Shown piece after piece: positions 1 to 5,201 of a stretch of 5,234 bases of DNA. Below the pieces are notes generated by a model, which was given only the letters and a program-made list of their open reading frames with translations, made no database searches and was not told the origin of the DNA. The first letter of the stretch is position 1. Each line of letters starts with the position of its first letter. The position numbers and the translations under genes were made by a program. Origin of the DNA: Sedimenticola sp. (GTDB lineage Bacteria > Pseudomonadota > Gammaproteobacteria > Chromatiales > Chromatiaceae); the NCBI GenBank assembly GCA_030590525.1, contig JAUUYI010000180.1:1-5234 (forward strand), given 5' to 3'.

Positions 1-36
1 CAATACCTCGATATCTGATGCGTCGTAACTTCTCAT
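1..36 (-). CDS. parE: DNA topoisomerase IV subunit B, N-terminal fragment (partial)
   Basis: Reading the minus strand from an ATG at 36 gives MRSYDASDIEVL before the window ends. This matches the conserved amino terminus of type II topoisomerase ATPase subunits, where a Tyr-Asn/Asp-Ala/Ser run is followed by IEVL and then the GLEPVRKRPGMY block (not visible here). ParE proteins typically read YNADAIEVL or YDASDIEVL; GyrB more often reads IKVL, so ParE is preferred. A purine-rich stretch AGAAGGG lies just upstream of the ATG (39-45), close but usable as a ribosome binding site. ParE with ParC forms topoisomerase IV, the cytoplasmic enzyme that decatenates daughter chromosomes. The gene is divergent from xseB and shares a 171-base intergenic region with it. 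Only 12 codons are seen, so identity rests on one short motif. Confidence 0.66.
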   Translation of the reverse strand, partial: MRSYDASDIEVL

Positions 37-138
37 TGCCCTTCTGGGTGTCAGGGTTGGGGCGCACCGTCAACCGGGCGCGGAAAATGGGGTGATCTTA
101 ACATGCCGCGGCTGTAACGATTCAGCATGCTTTGGAAT

Positions 139-168
139 TTGACCCTGATCGTTTTTCTGAGGTACGTT
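139..168 (+). promoter_or_regulatory. Candidate sigma-70 promoter for xseB-ispA
   Basis: TTGACC at 139-144 matches the -35 consensus in five of six bases. TACGTT at 163-168 follows after 18 bases and keeps the three most conserved -10 bases (T1, A2, T6). It lies about 40 bases upstream of the xseB start in the divergent parE/xseB gap, the only non-coding stretch upstream of the pair. The -10 is weak, so this is a candidate only. The remainder of the gap (37-138) shows no RNA gene or clear hairpin terminator. Confidence 0.32.
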
Positions 169-207
169 AGCAGGGATTGAAACGCGCCCTTCACATGAGA
201 CCACACC

Positions 208-447
208 GTGCCCAAGAAACAGCAACAACCCCCCTCCTTTGAACACTCCCTGAGCGAACTCGAGTCACTGGTGGAAACCCTGGAGAGGGGTGACCTCACC
301 CTTGATGACTCCCTCAAGACCTTTGAACGCGGCGTGGAGCTGACACGCACCTGTCAGCAGGCCCTGCGGGAAGCGGAGCAGAAGGTGGAACGCCTGTCGG
401 AAAAAAACAGCAGCGCCGAACTGGAACCCCTCGATCGTGAAAACTGA
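208..447 (+). CDS. xseB: Exodeoxyribonuclease VII small subunit
   Basis: The 79-residue product is the usual size for XseB (about 80). It begins MPKK like the E. coli protein and carries the family core: SFEHSLSELESLVETLE (10-26), a GDL turn (28-30), then LDDSLKTFERGVEL (32-45) and a charged second helix to about residue 63. These form the two-helix hairpin that binds the XseA large subunit. Exonuclease VII degrades single-stranded DNA to oligonucleotides in the cytoplasm and acts in repair. The start is GTG, chosen because it yields the conserved MPKK beginning; a weak GAGA (197-200) sits seven bases upstream. An ATG at 195 is in another frame. The tail (64-79) is polar and probably disordered. 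The gene overlaps the next one by 11 bases, so the two are likely co-transcribed and translationally coupled. xseA is not in the window. Confidence 0.95.
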   Translation: MPKKQQQPPSFEHSLSELESLVETLERGDLTLDDSLKTFERGVELTRTCQQALREAEQKVERLSEKNSSAELEPLDREN

Positions 448-1345
448 GGCCGGCAGCCCTTTCGATGCCTACCTGGAAAACTGCCGTGAGCGGGTCGAGA
501 CCGCCCTCGAGCAGGCGCTGCCGATGGAGAGCGTGCAACCCGGGGAGCTGCATGCCGCCATGCGCTACGCCACCCTCGGCAACGGCAAAAGGGTCCGGCC
601 GGTGCTGGCCTACGCGGCCGGACGGGCGCTCGGGGTGGAACCGGAGCGCCTCGATGGCCCCGCCACGGCAGTCGAGCTGATACACGCCTACTCCCTGGTC
701 CACGATGACCTGCCGGCGATGGATGACGACGATATGCGCCGCAACCGCCCCAGCTGCCACCGGGCGTTCGGAGAGGCCACTGCCATCCTGACCGGGGATG
801 CACTTCAAGCCCTCGCCTTCCGGGTGCTGGCCCGGGACAAAACCATGGAGGTGGATGCTGCGATCCGGATCGAGATGATCGAGACCGTTGCCACTGCCAG
901 CGGATCCCGGGGCATGGCCGGTGGCCAGGCCCTGGATCTGGCAGCGGTGGGAAAGGAGCTCAATTTGGCTGAACTCGAGAATATGCACATCCATAAGACC
1001 GGTGCCCTGATCCGTGCCAGCGTACGCCTCGGCGCCCTGTCAGCCCATGGCGTCAGCGAGGACCTTCTGCAGGGCATGGATCACTACGCCAAGTGCATCG
1101 GCCTCGCCTTTCAGGTCCGTGATGACATCCTGGATGTCGAGGGAAACAGCGAGACGCTGGGCAAGACCCAGGGCAAAGACCAGGCCGCCCACAAGCCTAC
1201 CTACCCATCGCTGCTGGGCCTGGAGGAATCCAAAAAGATGGCAGAACGCCTCTGCAGCGAGGCGCTGGAAAGCCTGCAGCTACTGGACCCAAGGGCCGAC
1301 CCACTGCGCTGGCTGGCCCGCTATATTGTCGAGCGCAGCCGATAG
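437..1345 (+). CDS. ispA: Farnesyl diphosphate synthase (type II, (2E,6E)-FPP)
   Basis: The 302-residue protein has the full trans-prenyltransferase motif set: GNGKRVRP (48-55) for isopentenyl diphosphate binding, the first Asp-rich motif DDLPAMD (90-96), the RRNRP run (101-105) after it, GGQALDL (162-168), HKTGALI (186-192), the second Asp-rich motif FQVRDDILD (225-233), and GKTQGKD (242-248) followed by KPTYPSLLGLE. The DDxxxxD form of the first motif plus Tyr85 five residues before it is the signature of bacterial type II FPP synthases, so C15 farnesyl diphosphate is the expected product, feeding quinone and undecaprenyl phosphate synthesis in the cytoplasm. The GTG start lies inside the end of xseB (11-base overlap), pointing to translational coupling; no strong ribosome binding site is seen. 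dxs, a frequent next gene in gammaproteobacteria, is absent; a REP-like hairpin follows 43 bases after the stop. Confidence 0.96.
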   Translation: MKTEAGSPFDAYLENCRERVETALEQALPMESVQPGELHAAMRYATLGNGKRVRPVLAYAAGRALGVEPERLDGPATAVELIHAYSLVHDDLPAMDDDDMRRNRPSCHRAFGEATAILTGDALQALAFRVLARDKTMEVDAAIRIEMIETVATASGSRGMAGGQALDLAAVGKELNLAELENMHIHKTGALIRASVRLGALSAHGVSEDLLQGMDHYAKCIGLAFQVRDDILDVEGNSETLGKTQGKDQAAHKPTYPSLLGLEESKKMAERLCSEALESLQLLDPRADPLRWLARYIVERSR

Positions 1346-1387
1346 ACTCGAGAGCTCTTCCCCTGATCAAATGGGTAGATTACCGTT

Positions 1388-1439
1388 GGAGGGCCGAATT
1401 CATTCGGCCGGTTCGATGGTCGAATAAATTCGGCCCTAC
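1388..1439. repeat. REP-like inverted pair downstream of ispA
   Basis: Two 20-base arms at 1390-1409 and 1418-1437 are inverted copies with 18 of 20 positions identical, separated by an 8-base loop. The left arm also contains its own near-perfect hairpin (1392-1399 pairing with 1402-1409 across two bases). The outer ends carry GGAG on the plus strand (1388-1391) and GTAG read on the minus strand (1439-1436), the head tetranucleotides typical of REP elements linked to RAYT transposases. Four Ts follow (1440-1443), so the hairpin may end or stabilise the xseB-ispA transcript. Repeat identity is seen directly; the REP assignment is inferred from form, since no other copy of this exact family is in the window. 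Confidence 0.72.
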
Positions 1440-1443
1440 TTTT
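1390..1443 (+). terminator. Possible 3' end hairpin of the xseB-ispA transcript
   Basis: The 20-base stem described for the REP-like pair is followed by ACTTTT. The T run is only four bases long and offset two bases from the stem, so efficient intrinsic termination is uncertain; RNA 3' end protection, a known role of REP hairpins, is equally possible. It is the only strong hairpin between ispA and folE2. Confidence 0.35.
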
Positions 1444-1568
1444 CTGCTGACAGGACCGAGTGGCGTGGGACAGAAGTTTCGGAGTTCGGAGTTAGAATGG
1501 GATGGCACAACTTCCGAAAGGTTCCCCTGTTTTTCATTCTGAATACTGTCTGCAAAACATCATCTTTC

Positions 1569-1581
1569 GCAAGCTGCTTGC
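1569..1581. promoter_or_regulatory. 13-base dyad overlapping a candidate -35 (possible operator)
   Basis: GCAAGC and GCTTGC are perfect inverted six-base arms around a central T. The right arm overlaps the TTGCAG at 1578-1583 that serves as -35 of the candidate folE2 promoter, an arrangement typical of repressor sites. I do not recognise the regulator. folE2 is Zur-controlled in some bacteria, but this dyad does not resemble the AT-rich Zur box, and no Zur-like site was found in the leader. A chance palindrome remains possible. Confidence 0.22.
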
Positions 1582-1606
1582 AGAGAATCATCTGCCGGGT
1601 CATAAT
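1578..1606 (+). promoter_or_regulatory. Candidate promoter for folE2
   Basis: TTGCAG (1578-1583) and CATAAT (1601-1606) are separated by exactly 17 bases. The -10 matches consensus in five of six positions; the -35 keeps only the TTG. Transcription from here would start near 1613 and give an untranslated leader of about 120 bases before the GTG of folE2. It is the best-spaced sigma-70 pair I found in this intergenic region, but the match is moderate. Confidence 0.33.
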
Positions 1607-1721
1607 TCCCAGTTCTCTAACGGGTCCTGCGCTGCTGGCAATAACCGGATAAAGTCCCCGTTTTCTCCAGCACCCGTATTCCGTTAGTCTTTCTTATTTG
1701 AAACCCCGCAAGAGATAACCC

Positions 1722-1736
1722 GAGGCGAGTACAGTG
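1722..1736 (+). promoter_or_regulatory. Ribosome binding site fixing the GTG start of folE2
   Basis: GAGG (1722-1725) lies eight bases before the GTG at 1734. It supports this non-ATG start, which also gives the usual FolE2 length. Confidence 0.7.
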
Positions 1737-2549
1737 ACTGAGTGTGCCGATACGAGTTGTGATATAGAGGATGTCCAGAACCGATTGGACACCCGGCATA
1801 TCGCCATCAACAAGGTGGGGATCAAAGACATCCGGCACCCGGTTCGAGTCAAGGATCGCAGCAACGGCGACCAGCACACCATCGCCAACTTTAATATGTA
1901 TGTGAATCTGCCCCACGATTTCAAGGGCACTCACATGTCCCGTTTCGTCGAAATCCTCAACAGCCACGACAAGGAAATCAGCGTTGAGTCCTTCAAGGAT
2001 ATGCTCTCCGAGATGGTCACGAAGCTGGAGGCGGACGCCGGTCACATCGAGATGAATTTCCCCTATTTCGTCAGCAAACGGGCGCCCGTCTCCGGCGTTA
2101 CCAGCCTGATGGACTATGATGTCACCCTGATCGGCGAGATTCACGACGGTGCCCCGACCATGTTCATCAAGGTGGTGGTGCCGGTAACCAGTCTCTGCCC
2201 CTGCTCCAAGAAGATCTCTGACCGGGGGGCCCACAACCAGCGTTCACACGTCACCGTCCAGGTGCGCACAAGCGGTTTCGTCTGGATCGAAGAGATCATC
2301 GAACTGGTCGAAAAAGAGGCCTCCTGCGAGTTGTATGGACTGCTCAAGCGACCAGATGAGAAATACGTCACCGAACGTGCCTACGACAATCCCAGGTTCG
2401 TGGAGGACATGGTGCGGGATGTGGCGGTACGACTGAACCAGGACACACGCTTCAGTGCCTATGTGGTGGAATCCGAGAACTTCGAGTCGATCCACAACCA
2501 CTCGGCCTACGCCCTGATCGAGCACGACAAGCTGACGGAAACAGCCTGA
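1734..2549 (+). CDS. folE2: GTP cyclohydrolase IB (FolE2 type)
   Basis: The 271-residue protein is a full-length GTP cyclohydrolase of the FolE2 (type IB) family, which converts GTP to 7,8-dihydroneopterin triphosphate, the first step of folate and related pteridine synthesis, in the cytoplasm. Family landmarks in order: GIKDIRHPV (29-37), [10 protein letters not shown] (66-75), the signature [10 protein letters not shown] (150-159) with the invariant metal/catalytic Cys expected at 155, GAHNQRS (165-171), and [10 protein letters not shown] (251-260). FolE2 differs from zinc-only FolE by accepting several metals and often backs it up when zinc is scarce. The GTG start is supported by GAGG at 1722-1725, eight bases upstream, the clearest ribosome binding site in the window. 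The gene stands alone on this strand and converges with the protease gene, five bases separating the stops. No Zur-like operator was found, so zinc control is not supported here. Confidence 0.96.
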   Translation: MTECADTSCDIEDVQNRLDTRHIAINKVGIKDIRHPVRVKDRSNGDQHTIANFNMYVNLPHDFKGTHMSRFVEILNSHDKEISVESFKDMLSEMVTKLEADAGHIEMNFPYFVSKRAPVSGVTSLMDYDVTLIGEIHDGAPTMFIKVVVPVTSLCPCSKKISDRGAHNQRSHVTVQVRTSGFVWIEEIIELVEKEASCELYGLLKRPDEKYVTERAYDNPRFVEDMVRDVAVRLNQDTRFSAYVVESENFESIHNHSAYALIEHDKLTETA

Positions 2550-2554
2550 TCCTG

Positions 2555-3217
2555 CTAAAACTTGCTGCGCAGCAGCATCAACTCCCCCTTCTTCTCCATC
2601 TCTACCTGATTCAGAAAACTCATACCCCACAGCACCTGCCGGGGTGCGGACCCCTCGATCACGACGGCATCCACCTGGCGTAATTCGATCTCCCCCACCC
2701 GGATCTGATCCAGTACGATCGAATAGGCGTTGGCAAATCCTGATGCCGTATTGACCCCGGTCCGCCGACCCTGTTTCCGATAGTTGATCCCCAGCCGGGT
2801 CGCCTCCATTTCGCTCATGGCGACCGAAGTAGCCCCAGTATCCACCAGCATATCGGTGCCACGACCATTGACAGTGCCATGGGTGCGATAGGCGCCATGG
2901 ATATCCCGCCAGATCTGCACCTCCTGTAATTCAGGCCCCTCGAAACTGCCACCCACGCGGCGGTCCAGGGTATAACTCTGGCGCCGGCCATCCACCTCGA
3001 TCACGGCACCCCTGGCATTGGCAGAGATCAGCAGCATGCCGTCGGGGGTGGGATTTCCGGTTTTCAGCAGGCGATTCCTGCCATCCACATCCACCAGCAC
3101 CTTCCCAGGGAACAGGGCCAGCACCCGCAGCCGCTCCACTGCACCGGCAGGAAAGGAAATCCCCCCGATGGCCAGCAGTAGAAACAGTGTTACTGCCATT
3201 CTCGTTCCATTCAACAT
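2555..3217 (-). CDS. Secreted retropepsin-like clan AA aspartic protease (TIGR02281-like)
   Basis: The 220-residue product starts with a signal peptide: a short polar start with Arg6, a hydrophobic core (8-22) and a likely cleavage after Ala-Gly-Ala (24-26), so export to the periplasm is expected. Residues 27-105 form an uncharacterised beta-rich amino domain. The carboxy domain (about 110-218) is a single-lobe retropepsin-like fold: HGTVNGRGTDMLVDTGATSV carries the catalytic Asp-Thr-Gly at 126-128, and VLWGMSFLNQ (195-204) matches the conserved flap-distal G-M-S-F-L block, with Trp where relatives mostly have Leu. As in retroviral proteases, the active site should need a dimer. The substrate is unknown. 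ATG at 3217 is preferred because it keeps Arg6; an ATG at 3199 with GGAACGAG upstream is an alternative. It follows pgpA by 48 bases, probably in one transcript, and its TAG faces the folE2 stop. Confidence 0.85.
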   Translation of the reverse strand: MLNGTRMAVTLFLLLAIGGISFPAGAVERLRVLALFPGKVLVDVDGRNRLLKTGNPTPDGMLLISANARGAVIEVDGRRQSYTLDRRVGGSFEGPELQEVQIWRDIHGAYRTHGTVNGRGTDMLVDTGATSVAMSEMEATRLGINYRKQGRRTGVNTASGFANAYSIVLDQIRVGEIELRQVDAVVIEGSAPRQVLWGMSFLNQVEMEKKGELMLLRSKF

Positions 3218-3241
3218 GATTCAACCCCCAAACTGGATTCA

Positions 3242-3256
3242 GCCGGAACCTCCGGC
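3242..3256. repeat. Small GC-rich hairpin between pgpA and the protease gene
   Basis: GCCGGA (3242-3247) pairs with TCCGGC (3251-3256) across a 3-base loop. No T run follows in the minus-strand direction, so it is not an intrinsic terminator; it would fold in the transcript between the two genes. Chance occurrence in GC-rich DNA is possible. Confidence 0.35.
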
Positions 3257-3265
3257 GTTCTCAAT

Positions 3266-3736
3266 TTACAGCGACAAAAACAGGAGAAACTGAATAACAA
3301 TAAACCCGAACAGCCCCGCAACCAGATCGTCCAGCATGATGCCCAACCCACCGGGCACCCGCCGGTCCAGCCAGCCGATGGGCCAGGGCTTGAAGATATC
3401 GAACAGGCGGAACAACAGGAAGCCGACCAGCAGCCAGCCCCAACCGGATGGCGCCAGCCACAGGGTAAACAGGAGTCCCACCCACTCGTCCCAGACGATA
3501 CCGCCATGGTCGTGAACACCGAGATCCCGGGAAGTCCGGTCACACAGCCAGATTCCCACCAGGAACATTGCTATTACCAGCAGCAGATAGGCCCAGCCAG
3601 GCAGTGGGCGAACCAGCAGGTAGAGGGGTATCGCCGCCAAGGTCCCGGCAGTCCCTGGCGCCTTCGGTGCAGCTCCGGATCCAAGCCCGAAGGCCAGCAG
3701 GTGTATGGGGTTGGACCAGTCGGGCTCTGTTTTCAT
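3266..3736 (-). CDS. pgpA: Phosphatidylglycerophosphatase A
   Basis: The 156-residue membrane protein dephosphorylates phosphatidylglycerophosphate to phosphatidylglycerol in the inner membrane. The family motifs are all present: GSGAAPKAPGTAGT (19-32), HDHGGIVWDEWVG (75-87) with the acidic pair near the active site, LFRLFDIFKPWPIGWLDRR (108-126), and GGLGIMLDD (129-137). Hydrophobic spans are visible at about 34-63, 86-94, 98-108 and 138-156. The length is a little below the E. coli protein (172), the difference being mostly at the ends. ATG at 3736 is the furthest upstream start possible because an in-frame TGA lies just two codons before it; the ribosome binding site is weak (GAG five bases upstream). 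In relatives pgpA nearly touches thiL; here 219 bases containing a REP-like pair intervene, which may alter its expression relative to thiL. Confidence 0.95.
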   Translation of the reverse strand: MKTEPDWSNPIHLLAFGLGSGAAPKAPGTAGTLAAIPLYLLVRPLPGWAYLLLVIAMFLVGIWLCDRTSRDLGVHDHGGIVWDEWVGLLFTLWLAPSGWGWLLVGFLLFRLFDIFKPWPIGWLDRRVPGGLGIMLDDLVAGLFGFIVIQFLLFLSL

Positions 3737-3773
3737 TTCTCAGCACATGGATCAGGGGAGCAGGAGCGAATTT

Positions 3774-3809
3774 GATGGGCACGGCGCTTCGCGCCTTTGC
3801 CCATCCTAC
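3774..3809 (-). repeat. REP-like unit A, first copy (minus orientation)
   Basis: This 36-base unit matches the reverse complement of 3908-3943 at 35 of 36 positions. It folds by itself: 3774-3781 pairs with 3798-3805, and inside that GGCGC (3783-3787) pairs with GCGCC (3791-3795) across TTC. The CTAC at 3806-3809 is a GTAG head on the minus strand. This stem-with-bulge and GTAG form is typical of RAYT-linked REP elements. It lies 37 bases before the pgpA start. Confidence 0.85.
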
Positions 3810-3907
3810 AATGTTGCAAAGAGAGCAATACCATGAAATTCAACCGTTTTCAGAGGTGAGCTGAATAGTTACGGATATTCCTGCGTTTCCGCGCGACGTG
3901 CAGTTAC

Positions 3908-3943
3908 GTAGGATGGGCAAAGGCGCGAAGCGCCGTGTCCATC
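3908..3943 (+). repeat. REP-like unit A, second copy (plus orientation)
   Basis: Inverted partner of 3774-3809, with one difference (GTGTCCATC here against GTGCCCATC in the other). The GTAG head is at 3908-3911, so both heads point toward the 98-base spacer (3810-3907). The unit ends 12 bases after the thiL stop codon. The two copies together can form a 36-base snapback stem in the thiL-pgpA transcript. The spacer itself shows no gene or motif I recognise. Confidence 0.85.
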
Positions 3944-3955
3944 ACCGGGGCTGAA

Positions 3956-4918
3956 TCAAAAGTGCTCATACCCCGCTGCAGCTACATCCAGGGTGCCGCC
4001 GTCGGGCAACAGACAGCGTATCCCCGGGGCCTGTTCAATCGTCCCTATCCAGCTGATGGCACAACCGCTGGCGCGGATGGCGCCTTCCACCGCCCGTTGC
4101 GCCCGGGGCGGTACGGAAAAACAGAGCTCATAGTCGTCGCCGGCAGAGAGGGGCATGGACCAATCGCCCCTCTCTGCCAGATATCGCTCCACCGGCGGTG
4201 ACAGAGGCAACCGTGCCAGCTGCAGAGTGGCCCCGGTCCCACTGCGCTCACAGATATGGCCCAGATCGGCCAGCAGGCCATCGGAGATATCGATCGCCGC
4301 ATGTGCCAGCCCGATCAGCGAGCGGCCCGCCGCCACCCGTGGCTCCGGTCGTTCCAATCGGCGACGTACCCACTCCAGCGCATCGATGACACCATACTGC
4401 CCGCTCAGGGCCAACAGTGCCAGCCCTGCATCGCCCAGCGTGCCGGTGACACCGATCAGATCACCGGCCCGGGCCCCATCCCGTCTGAGCGCCCGTCCTG
4501 GTTCCACGAAACCGTGCAGCTGCAGGGTGATGGTCAGCCCCCCGCGCGTGGTATCGCCGCCAATCAACTGCACTTGATGCCGGCGTGAGAGATCGCCTAT
4601 TCCACGGCTGAAGGCCTGTAACCAGTCGGGGTTGCTACCCGGCAGAGTCAGGGCCAGGGTGGCCCAGGCGGGGGTGGCCCCCATCGCTGCCAGATCGCTC
4701 AGATTAACCGCCATCGCTTTGTGGCCCAGGGACCCCGGATCTGCACCGGGAAAGAAGTGCACCCCCTCCACCAGTGTATCGATAGTGACCGCCAGCTCCT
4801 GCCCCGCCGGGACCTGCAGCAGAGCACAGTCATCACCGATCCCCAGAATCACATCGTTACGCCCACAGAACCCGTCGGCGAAGTAGCGTCTGATCAGATC
4901 GAACTCGGAGAGTGCCAT
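3956..4918 (-). CDS. thiL: Thiamine-monophosphate kinase
   Basis: The 320-residue protein phosphorylates thiamine monophosphate to thiamine diphosphate with ATP, the last step of cofactor synthesis in the cytoplasm. Motifs of the ThiL/PurM-like fold appear in order: SEFDLIRRYF (4-13), GIGDDCA (26-32) for ATP and Mg, TIDTLVEGVHF (45-55), KAMAVNLSDLAAMGATP (67-83), GGDTTRG (120-126), VTGTLGDAG (157-165), AIDISDGLLADLGHI (208-222), SAGDDYELCF (258-267), and a GYEHF end (316-320) like that of E. coli ThiL (325 residues). The ATG at 4918 gives the expected beginning, but the nearest purine run, GGAG about 20 bases upstream, is too far for a normal ribosome binding site. The usual upstream partner nusB is not visible; a nested repeat lies there. 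pgpA follows after a 219-base gap. Confidence 0.96.
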   Translation of the reverse strand: MALSEFDLIRRYFADGFCGRNDVILGIGDDCALLQVPAGQELAVTIDTLVEGVHFFPGADPGSLGHKAMAVNLSDLAAMGATPAWATLALTLPGSNPDWLQAFSRGIGDLSRRHQVQLIGGDTTRGGLTITLQLHGFVEPGRALRRDGARAGDLIGVTGTLGDAGLALLALSGQYGVIDALEWVRRRLERPEPRVAAGRSLIGLAHAAIDISDGLLADLGHICERSGTGATLQLARLPLSPPVERYLAERGDWSMPLSAGDDYELCFSVPPRAQRAVEGAIRASGCAISWIGTIEQAPGIRCLLPDGGTLDVAAAGYEHF

Positions 4919-4986
4919 GGGGTGGAGGATAGCACGGGCTCCTAGCGCTGCCCTTTACCCACATCTCGGTATAAAAAAATGTCTCA

Positions 4987-5010
4987 CACGGAGGCACGGA
5001 GACACGAAGG
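4987..5010 (+). repeat. 8-base tandem repeat, left arm (CACGGAGR x3)
   Basis: Three contiguous copies: CACGGAGG, CACGGAGA, CACGAAGG. It is the left half of the middle inverted repeat. Tandems of this CACGGAG type recur in intergenic DNA of many environmental bacteria; that is general recollection rather than something shown here. Confidence 0.75.
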
Positions 5011-5068
5011 GAAAATCAGAGAAAAACAAAGACTTCAGGAATATGTGACTTTGCTTGCTCATAGCCAA

Positions 5069-5158
5069 GTAGGTCGGGCACGGTTTTTGTGCCCGACATT
5101 TTTTCTGGCGGATAGCTTTGGGACATGACGTCGGGCATAAACCGCATGTCCGACCTAC
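5069..5158. repeat. REP-like doublet (BIME-type), unit B
   Basis: Perfect 9-base outer ends GTAGGTCGG (5069-5077) and CCGACCTAC (5150-5158) bound two hairpins: 5073-5081 with 5089-5097 (nine perfect pairs, 7-base loop) and 5130-5138 with 5146-5154 (nine pairs including one G-U, 7-base loop). The two units are inverted copies of one sequence with GTAG heads facing outward, as in bacterial interspersed mosaic elements. The stem sequence differs from the other two REP-like families in the window. Confidence 0.8.
5073..5104 (+). terminator. Terminator-like hairpin in the REP doublet
   Basis: A perfect 9-base stem GTCGGGCAC/GTGCCCGAC is followed by A and six Ts (5099-5104), which meets the form of an intrinsic terminator on the plus strand. 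No plus-strand gene precedes it within the window, as thiL is on the other strand, so it may be an incidental property of the repeat or may block antisense transcription from thiL. Confidence 0.4.
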
Positions 5159-5177
5159 TCCCTGTTTTTATTTATTT

Positions 5178-5201
5178 TCTCCGTGCTTCCGCGTCTCCGT
5201 G
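5178..5201 (-). repeat. 8-base tandem repeat, right arm (inverted)
   Basis: Read on the minus strand this gives CACGGAGA, CGCGGAAG, CACGGAGA: the same three-unit array as at 4987-5010, inverted and diverged. The perfect 11-base core shared with the left arm is at 5195-5205. Confidence 0.72.

Larger units (their letters stand above)
1346..1733. other. 388-base intergenic region between ispA and folE2
   Basis: No convincing gene is present. In order it holds the REP-like pair (1388-1439), a short tandem of TTCGGAG repeated twice with a partial third copy (1478-1493), a 13-base dyad GCAAGC-T-GCTTGC (1569-1581), a candidate promoter (1578-1606), and about 125 bases of leader before folE2. A 61-codon plus-strand frame at 1502-1687 has no recognisable motif, no ribosome binding site and a composition unlike its neighbours, so I treat it as chance. 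This is the position where dxs often lies in related bacteria; I see no residue of a dxs sequence. Confidence 0.7.

Noticed and set aside
175..182. GATTGAAA, resembling the end of many CRISPR repeats
   Set aside because: Occurs once, with no spaced repeat copies nearby; just part of the xseB upstream region.
51..350. 99-codon minus-strand open frame over the parE/xseB gap
   Set aside because: Overlaps xseB and the divergent promoter region, no motif, Ser/Arg-rich; the real minus-strand start is the short ParE-like frame at 36.
314..994. 226-codon minus-strand open frame opposite xseB-ispA
   Set aside because: Antisense shadow of two well-supported genes, with His/Gly/Val-rich low-complexity make-up typical of GC-rich reverse frames.
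1502..1687. 61-codon plus-strand open frame in the ispA-folE2 gap
   Set aside because: No recognisable motif, no ribosome binding site, and it overlaps the candidate promoter and dyad; residue make-up (many Asn, Ser, Pro) looks like translated non-coding DNA.
1700..1733. Zur-box search upstream of folE2
   Set aside because: FolE2 is zinc-regulated in some bacteria, but no AT-rich palindrome of the Zur type is visible in 1500-1733.
1617..2234. 205-codon minus-strand open frame
   Set aside because: It is the antisense of folE2, which has all family motifs and a good ribosome binding site; the minus frame shows no domain.
2562..2573. Palindrome TGCTGCGCAGCA near the protease gene end as a terminator
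   Set aside because: It lies within the coding sequence, has no loop to speak of, and is followed only by AGTTTTAG; too weak to call a terminator.
4155..4577. 140-codon plus-strand open frame opposite thiL
   Set aside because: Ser/Pro/Arg-rich shadow of thiL with no motif; thiL motifs cover the same DNA.
4930..4985. Minus-strand frame ending GKGQR-stop upstream of thiL as a nusB tail
   Set aside because: The frame passes through the repeat arms and shows no NusB sequence further upstream; the short match is not evidence of a gene end.
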